This document shows positions 56,779-64,000 of a stretch of DNA of 64,000 bases, piece by piece (the first letter of the stretch is position 1; each line of letters starts with the position of its first letter). The notes under the pieces were generated by a model, which was not told the origin of the DNA, did no database searches, and worked only from the letters and a program-made list of their open reading frames with translations. The position numbers were made by a program, and so were the translations under genes. The DNA comes from Icerya purchasi. Lineage: Eukaryota > Arthropoda > Insecta > Hemiptera > Monophlebidae. The stretch is taken from assembly GCA_039619475.1 (NCBI GenBank), contig CM077116.1:170021363-170085362 (forward strand), read 5' to 3'.

Positions 56779-59745
56779 ATGCTATCATCTACTGTAAAAA
56801 GTGTTATCCAAAGTTACACGGTTTTTTAAAAAATTCCTGCCTTAATACACACCGGACTGCAAACATACTGTCGGTTTCGATCGCCCAAGTCGTATAAAGG
56901 TCATTATTTCCCCTTAATAATATCATAACAGCCGGCTTTCGTTCTCATCCGCTCGTTAGGAGACCAATATTTTTGTGATACGATGTTAATAAAGAACGGA
57001 TCAAAGCACATTCGTCGTAGTAACATAAATTAAAGTGAGAAAAAAAAACGATAACGTAGGTTGGGGTAAATAAATAAAAAAACATGGCTAAATGTATTTT
57101 CATTAAAAAAAAGAAAAATGCAAGTGCGTTCATTTTGGCGCCACCAGTTCTCGTTGCAACGGGCAGCATTCTGGTAATAATCAGTTTCCAGAGAATCTCG
57201 CTGCAGTGGCTTCTACAAGCCCCGATGGAATGAGTTTCGTTTCATTATTTACCGCATTCCAGACGACCTTCATTTTTGCAGGTACGGCGCCAAAAATTTT
57301 TTTTAATAGCGTCCGCACTGTCGCTACTTTACGTCGGTAAACGTTCAAGATAGGCGAAAAAAATTTTCATCGGATCATCGATCTTCTTCCGAACTCGCAG
57401 GCTACGAGACAACACGGAACAACAAGAAACCCTTATTACGAATCTAGGCATTCCTCAGGCACCCTGATTAGTCCGTCGTTTTTATTTCCACGAATTTTTG
57501 TTCTCAAATAATAACTATATTACGAATCTACGCATCAGTAATTCTCGCGCGTCCTGATTAGTCCATCGTTTTTGATTCCTCGAGTTTTTTGTTCCCGAAT
57601 AATAAACTCATCCTCCGATTTATTATCGCCTAATAAGTTTATTTTTAGTTTCATTCGGTGTATCAGCGTGCGAATTTATAATATCTAAGCAAATAAGTTG
57701 CCCCCCCCCCTCGGGTGGTCGAAATTTCAGGGAATTGTGTTTGTCTCTGTAAATGTCTTTAATTATTCTGGAACAACATCGACGTTACAGACAGTGTCCG
57801 TCGTGTGTCTTTTTCCAATATATTCAAATTAGAGCGAACACGGACCGACAAAAACCGCTCAGATATTTCGAATCTATCTGATTTGCCTCAGTTCAATTAC
57901 GTGCAACGTAGTACCTTGTTCGGGAAATCAAAGAAACCAAACGAAAGGAAAGAGCGAACAAATAGAAGCGCAAAGCAAAAGTAAAAACAACGAAGGCAAC
58001 ATTAGCAGCGTGTACGAAATAACAGCAACTGCTGGAACGATTGAAATTCGAGTGACCTACAAAAATCATCAATTAATAATATAAGAGAAAAAAAAACGCA
58101 CATCTGTTTCTGTGCGACCGCAATTTCACATTAAAATACCGCACGCATCGCACTCCGATTTTTCCTAACTTAACCTTCCGCTCTACCTATCCGCAAATTT
58201 AAATAAAAACGCCTTTAAAAGTACTCTTTCATATTAAAGGTTAGCCTAGTTAAGCCGTTCGGCCAACAAAAAAACTTACGTTCCCTTCTCCTATTAACCA
58301 CTAACTGTCCTACGTCGCTACTGACTTCGTTATCGTTAATATTTAAAATAGCCATTATCGATACTGTCAGTAAAACTTTTAGTTTTCATTAAATTAACGC
58401 AGACCGTCTTAGGTCATCTTTGCTTCCGCGTTAATGTAAGTTTTTTAATTTTCTTTTTTCATTAATATTAATCTACCGGTTTCTTTCGCTGTTTGTTATC
58501 ATCTACGGTAACTATTATAACCATAAACCATATTACCTTCCCGACTCATACAGTTCGGGGATTATCTACTATCATTACTCTCGAAACCATGTTTAGGAAA
58601 AGAAATTCGGAATATTCTAATTGCCCAGTTTTTTCATTCCCTTTACACTGGAAAAAGTATTTATCTTCGAACCATTTTTCATTTTTCTTCGTTTACTTCT
58701 TTTTAAGCTGCAACTATCCCGTTATATATTTATAATAATATAATTTCTCTATCGCGTGTATCGTTTATTTTCTGGGTTTTTTTTGTTTTTTTTTGTTTTT
58801 TTTTGCGTAACGCGTCTAACGAAAGGTTTATTACAGGCAGACATTTAAATTCAAATTATATATTTATTTAAAAGATGCTCGAATTCTAGCAGACATTTAC
58901 TTTTGATACTTGCACGGTATTTCTTGTTCGTCATTCTGGTCCGTGTTATTCTCATTGTTCACTATATATTATACCATCATATCAATATAATAAGCACGTA
59001 CCATATGACATGAATCGTAACGAAGGCGGTATCTTAGCCTTTCGTAATTTTTTACATTTTCCAGATCAGGTTGTGCTGTTGGCAAAGAGTTTGGGAATCC
59101 AAATAACGTACAGATAGTACATTTGCTCAAGTGACAAAGTCATCTCGAACACTACTACATCTCGACCTACAGTGACCTCGAATGAAAAGTGAAGTGACCG
59201 TCGTCCACTTTACACTATAAATAAGATATTAATTTAATTGAGGATTAAAAGCTCACTAACACTAAATTAAATTTACTTCGAAATAGGACGAGGCCGAAAC
59301 GGTCGCTGTCGAATTAAGGCCGGAACGATAGAGCCCAACTTTAATATAAATACGATTATAGATGTTACGACTATGAAATCAGCTTAAATCTAGAGAATAT
59401 TACACCGAAGGTCCACATACTTATATTACTTTTCTTACGCTATCGAACTTGTATCGAAATTATTTGGACGCGAAAGTACGCAAAAGGAGGATCGAACTAG
59501 CTGTATCAATATTCTCTACAAAAAATCAGATACGCGTGGAAAACATTATGAAACGAACTCGAATCCACAATGTTACACCCAGAGGGTGTTGATATTCTAC
59601 TTTTTTACCATTTTTTTTTCTTTCATGGTAGCTTATAAAACGATGACGGTGGTAATAATTCGGTTCATTACAGTTTCGGTGAATGACGGAAAGAGATTCG
59701 TGACTCTTTAAAAAAAAGGTCCCATCGTCCAATCTCCTTCCGTTA
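56779..59745. other. No gene confirmed; about 3 kb of low-copy-looking DNA
   Basis: No transposon signature was recognised here, the longest such stretch in the window. It has a run of about ten C at 57702-57711 and a (GTTTTTTTTT)n-like tract at about 58777-58804. A G+C-richer portion (57100-58060) might be regulatory or untranslated exon sequence, but no splice or coding evidence supports that. Frames at 58493-58735 and 59526-59750 lack motifs. Confidence 0.4.
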
Positions 59746-59749
59746 TGCA

Positions 59750-60245
59750 AGGGTTTTCGTCTTAGATTATGGAATCGGGTATATACGTTTCCTCTTTCTC
59801 TAACAATTATTCTTTTTATCTTTCCGTTAACCTATGGTTCTCTTTGTTTCCTTTATTCATCGTTCTATTGTTGTCTATTTACCTGCGCTCTTAAGCTATA
59901 CTTTATTATTTTCCTCCCGTTTTCGTTTTTCGTTGGTTGCTTCTCCATATTTTCAAATGAAGAGCATGTTTGCGATGCGGATCGTGTCTTTATTAAGCGT
60001 TTATTTTATTCTGCCGAGTGTTCTACTTTCTACTTCAGTTTGCTGCGACTTGTCCTACTCCATATTGCGCCTCTTACGTCCTATCTTTTCCCTCTTCACA
60101 GATTGTTCCCATTATATTGATTACTTCCTCCTAACAACATTTGATATTGTATAAAGATATAATTGACTCTTTCCTGTTCTAATCGTTTCTAGGTAAAGGT
60201 CCCCCCGGTTAACGAGCCCGCCCCCTCCAAAAAGAAAAAAAAAAT
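59750..60245 (+). mobile_element. RNH-LINE C-terminal relic with 3' end
   Basis: The plus strand contains SSRFRFSLVASPYF near 59920 and a decayed Cys block, collinear with SSSRFRFLLVFSSYCPL of the 12.2-12.8 kb copy. It ends in a 3' UTR (GTAAAGGTCCCCCCGG...) and an A-rich tail at about 60228-60260. The frame is shifted relative to the functional one, so the 106-codon open frame at 59834-60154 is a shadow product. Confidence 0.65.
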
Positions 60246-60260
60246 GAAAAGAAAAAATTC

Positions 60261-60894
60261 GTGACCGGCTCCTTTTTTGAGCTGGATCGCTAATTTCTGG
60301 CAGATATTAATAATCCACAGAAAAAAGTTCTGCTGTTGCTATTCATGCTGAGGAGAAAATCGCAATTAAAAGTTAACACACGAACCTAGAAGATTATTGA
60401 TCTTATTTCATTTTCTAAAAAAGCGAAAAATATTCGCACGAGAATGGCTAGTATAAAGAGAACACACTTTCCTGTATGCGTGTTTGCATTTTAGTTCGTG
60501 ATAAAAAAATTTTTTGTACTAATACTTCGTATCCGCAATTCCGCGAATAGGAAGCCCGTATGAATATTTTTTGCGCAGTTTTAAACTCCAATCGGCAAAC
60601 TGTTTAATAATTTTCAGTTTTGAAAATAATGTAACTGGTTTTTATCATTTTAAAATTTTACCGACACGAAGGAAAATTAAAAAAAAAAAAAAATCTCGGA
60701 AGTTAACTGATTTTACGTCACTTAGAAATCTGGGGGAAAAAGGAAAGGTGGTCGAGAGAAAGGAACTGGCCCTCCTAATCTTATTAGTATCGTTAAGCTT
60801 GGTACGATTATGAAAAGCTTAACTTCACAATCCATTACCTTATCAAGGATATAATATGGAACTTATTTTACTTAATGCATGAAAAAAACTAACG
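60261..60894. other. No gene recognised
   Basis: AT-rich spacer; no motif. Confidence 0.4.
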
Positions 60895-61180
60895 TGAATT
60901 TTGCGCCGAACTCTCATTATGTTTTATTTAAATGTACGGTCTTCTCTGTCGAACAATCGTCTTTCTATACTATTTTCTATTAAAACTCGGTATTTCTAAT
61001 CCCCTTATCGGTGCTTCTTACATTCTCTCATTTTATTTTAATTCTGTTATTCTTGTCCTTAAATTATTTTTATCCTCTGTCCTCGAACGTTTAAGAATAT
61101 AACGTTATTTTCTCCATCTTTTCATTTCTCGGGTTAATGTCTTCATTGACAAACCCATTAAAGTTTTTTAAAAAAAACAA
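60895..61180 (+). mobile_element. RNH-LINE C-terminal relic, second in tandem
   Basis: Bases 60895-61020 parallel 46600-46730 (TTCTCTGTCGAACAATCGTC versus TTTTCGGATGAACAATCGTA). The 3' end CATTGACAAACCCATTAAAG with an A-rich tail (61160-61190) fits the family. Same strand as the relic at 59750-60245 but separated by 650 bp, so an independent insertion. Confidence 0.6.
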
Positions 61181-63599
61181 AAACAAGCTTTTTCTTAATT
61201 CAGTACTAGAATATTGAAAAAAAAAGTCTTTCATTTCCACACATCGCCCGATCCTTTTATTTTTCACACTACATTCTTTAGTAGCAGGTTTTCATTAGCT
61301 CCCAGTTTCCTTTTCTGAGTTATTGCCATAAATTCCTTCTTCTATGCTGCATAGTTATGGAAAGCAGGAGCAAGGTAAGGTTTTTAGAGATTGTAGAGAA
61401 ATGTTGCACTAAATTTCCGATCAAATTTTTCAAAGAGACTCCTTCGACTTGTAACGAATATAAATGAGAATTATTGCGCAGAGTTTAGATATTAATTCTA
61501 GGCTATCTAATTAATATTATTATTATTATTATTATTATTTAGAAATCGCATAGATACGTAAATAAAACACAACAACAGAAAAAATTAATAATTCACCTGA
61601 GAACGTAATGAAAAAAATAGTTTTTTTTTTTTTTTTTTAAATAAATAAGTTGTGGGTCTTACTGGGCAAGTATGCCCGTTGCGTGAGTGCCCAACACTCC
61701 TATTATCGTTTATTGTAGTAAACAAAATTACAGTTAATCATTCTTACTACCTAAATCGAACGTATTAAACCAAAAAATAAAAATAAAATATATCAATCGA
61801 CGCATATATATATATATATATAAATAGCACAATAATACACCCATATGCAGGAGCCGCTTACATATTAAACGTCTTATACATTAATGTACAGGAAAGAAAA
61901 AGAAAGGAAACTGGTAAATAGATGGTCCAAAAGAGCCCTAAAAAATGCAGAAATAATAATAAAGGGAAAAGAGGATTCAGCAAAATTCCGTAATCTTTGC
62001 ACCATTCTTTCAACCACTTCCTCACTTCCCTTTTCCATACAGCAATTTTTTTTTCGTTTATTATGTGACTGGGCATAGTACTCATTAATTTAATTAAAAC
62101 TCGGTAATCATCTGTATTGTCGATTCGTAGATTTACCCTTCTAGGATGAATGTAACAGGTATTACTTTGATTCCTTGTTAGTCGAACTGGAAGGTAACTT
62201 TACGTTATTGCATTTAAATTCAAGTAGTCTGTAATAATAATAGTGCATTTTGGGAGACATTTCATTATTTTCCTTTCACCAGGTTGATGTAGTATCACTC
62301 CGCTTCCAATGGGGTAGTATAAGTTTCAAACACCTTTTCTGAATTTTACCTATTCTATTGATTTCCGTTTTTTTAGAATTTCAAAAGTAATTAGTAGTAC
62401 GTTGTGTGTGATCCGAATAACTTACCATACTTACAATCAAATCCTCGCGAGTTATTAATAAGAGTAAATTTATTATCACGCTTTTATGTTCATAACGAGT
62501 GCTTTTTTGTCTTACGCAATAACTTAGGAGTAATTAAAATTAATATGATTATTTGATTCAGTTTTTTTGACCGTAAATAATTTTTTTCGTTAAATCGAAA
62601 AATCATGCACAATCAGCCCAATTACAGGCAACACTGAATATTAAAGAGAAAAAGATACATCGGCACGATAGAGTTAAATGTCAAATCGTATTATTCATCA
62701 TCATAAAATTTTCTTTTTGTCCAGTGAGCAGAATTATCCGACTACAGTCTTCGAAGTTTCACTTTGCTGCTGGTGGTACACCTTTTTTCCCTAGAACACT
62801 AACTATATCGTAACCATTAAACAATAATAAATGTCACAAAGTTCGATTACCGTTCGTTATTTTATTTCTATTTTATTCGTATAACCGCCGCTCAATGTGT
62901 ACCTCTACCTGATTATAACTAACTATCTAACGCACACTAATCCTAGCTGATATTCAAACGATTTCTAATTTTTTTAATATCGTTTAATGTTTCAGGTTGT
63001 CAATTTTTTATAACAGAAAAAATGGCAATAGCTGTGGGCGTAACCTACACACTTTACAGATATTATCGGGCGATATCGAATTATATAACAAAGTAAATCA
63101 AAATTACCATAAAAATGTTTATGTAACATATATCGTCATAGCGTCAAAAATAAATATAAAACACTTAAACTGTTTATTTTATTTCCCCTTTTTTCCTTTT
63201 TGTACGGATAGGAAGAAAAAAGTCATTTGGCTACAAAATGATAACATTTCCGGTTAATATTCGTATCTAATTTAATTTTATTTCGTGTTGGACTGAACCT
63301 TATTATAGAACTTTACATAGCAAAAAAGATATGGCTTTCGCTGCTTATTCCTGTTTTTAAAATTACACCAAATTATATATAAAAAATACATATTACAAAT
63401 ATCTTTTTCAACTCTTCCTCAATATTAAACACACACACACACACATTGTCCCCCTCCTCCCTCTACACATATATATATATGCAATTACCAGCAAAAGGAG
63501 TCATATCTAAAACACTGTTATGGACTTATTGTTAGTGGAGGCTAGTATATTGAAAATCTTTCTGTTGATTGCCCCTGAACTTTCTGGCCGTGAAATGTA
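61181..63599. other. No gene confirmed; 2.4 kb with microsatellites
   Basis: Contains (TTA)n at about 61515-61541, the inverted 3' end of a small retroposon at 61635-61705 (T run 61621-61638), (TA)n at about 61806-61822, and (CA)n at about 63430-63446. Two overlapping frames on opposite strands at 61858-62085 have no decisive motif; the minus one (WKREVRKWLKEWC) faintly recalls LINE C-termini. Confidence 0.35.
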
Positions 63600-64000
63600 A
63601 ATTTTTTTTAACTTCAACATGTATTGTTCCTGTCACTAGTTGTATTTACAGTAATCGGTGGCTTTGACAGTTCGGCGAACAAGTTCATTTCCTTGTCCTT
63701 GGTGATCGGAAACCTAAAAGAGAAGAATCTGAATTCCTTTGATAACAAGTTAATTAAGCCTTCTGTACACTTTTTGGACAAGTGGATGTAAAGGATACAG
63801 ATTCTTGATGGCATCAATATAAACCAATGTGTCAGTATATATAACGTTGGTGACGTCGTTGCTATTGATACTGTTATCAAGTATAATATCGAGCGTATAG
63901 ATGATTTCCAAAGCTTTACACGCGAAGAACGAACTGAAGTTATACGTTCGACGAGTGGTACCATGCTCGTATTAGTGGCCGCATGTCTATCATGATTACT
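63600..64000 (-). mobile_element. LINE RNase H relic at right window edge
   Basis: The minus strand reads ACKALEIIYTLDIILDNSIN, then VIYTDTLVYIDAIKNLYPLH and PLVQKVYRRLN, then IQILLF*VSDHQGQGNELVR. These correspond to the RNase H Glu region (changed), the second Asp (YTDS, here YTDT) and the W-VP-H-G-GNE block, in which Trp has become a stop (TGG to TAG). Another stop lies in the middle. It differs from the RNH-LINE family and may belong with the 6.7-7.8 kb lineage. It continues beyond the window. Confidence 0.65.

Noticed and set aside
61858..62085. Overlapping frames on both strands as a possible gene or LINE C-terminus
   Set aside because: Only a faint WKxxVRKWL resemblance and no accompanying RT or tail; too weak to call.

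Overview
The window reads as AT-rich nuclear DNA of an arthropod, most likely an insect. It has no operons, no prokaryotic gene density and no long host open reading frame. It does have many decayed retrotransposons and DNA transposons of types common in arthropod genomes (Jockey-type and RTE-like LINEs, RNase H-bearing LINEs, Tc1/mariner elements, tRNA-derived SINEs, a hAT-like MITE) and many AAT, TA and CA microsatellites. I cannot name the species.

Layout. 0-5 kb: an RNase H fragment of a LINE family (called RNH-LINE here) at the left edge, then single-copy-looking DNA with two more pieces of that family; the one at 2742-2910 has perfect 15-bp target-site duplications. 5-10 kb: a possible MITE, a tRNA-derived SINE with 13-bp duplications, a relic of a second RNase H-type LINE, a second SINE-like repeat, and two long trinucleotide tracts. 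10-20 kb: RNH-LINE fragments (one with a 5' inversion of the twin-priming type), a 0.9-kb foldback made from a DNA transposon, and a possible promoter plus first exon at 17.5 kb. 20-30 kb: an RTE-like endonuclease relic, an RTE-like 3' relic next to a Tc1-like element, the longest RNH-LINE copy (24.0-25.9 kb), a long RTE-like LINE (26.1-28.5 kb) and a nearly complete mariner copy with TA duplications. 30-40 kb: the best host-gene candidate (a signal-peptide exon at 30924-31067), a Jockey fragment enclosed by inverted repeats, a 247-bp palindrome and two degenerate tandem arrays. 40-56 kb: two Jockey-type LINEs (40.4-45.4 kb, two stop codons in ORF2; and 52.7-55.1 kb, one frameshift and perfect 12-bp duplications), and a hAT-like MITE nested in an RTE-like relic. 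56-64 kb: a 135-bp palindrome, two more RNH-LINE pieces, and an RNase H relic at the right edge.

How it works together. Nearly every coding signature belongs to mobile DNA and almost all of it is broken, so the window looks like intergenic or intronic sequence shaped by repeated target-primed retroposition and cut-and-paste transposition. At least eleven pieces belong to one LINE family. The insertion order can be read in several places: the MITE landed in an RTE tail, mariner lies at the truncated 5' side of an RTE copy, and Tc1 abuts an RTE relic. The only sequences that look like host coding DNA are short exon candidates at 30.9 kb (moderate support), 17.5 kb and 42.7 kb (weak). All readings were made by eye; no alignment or database search was run.
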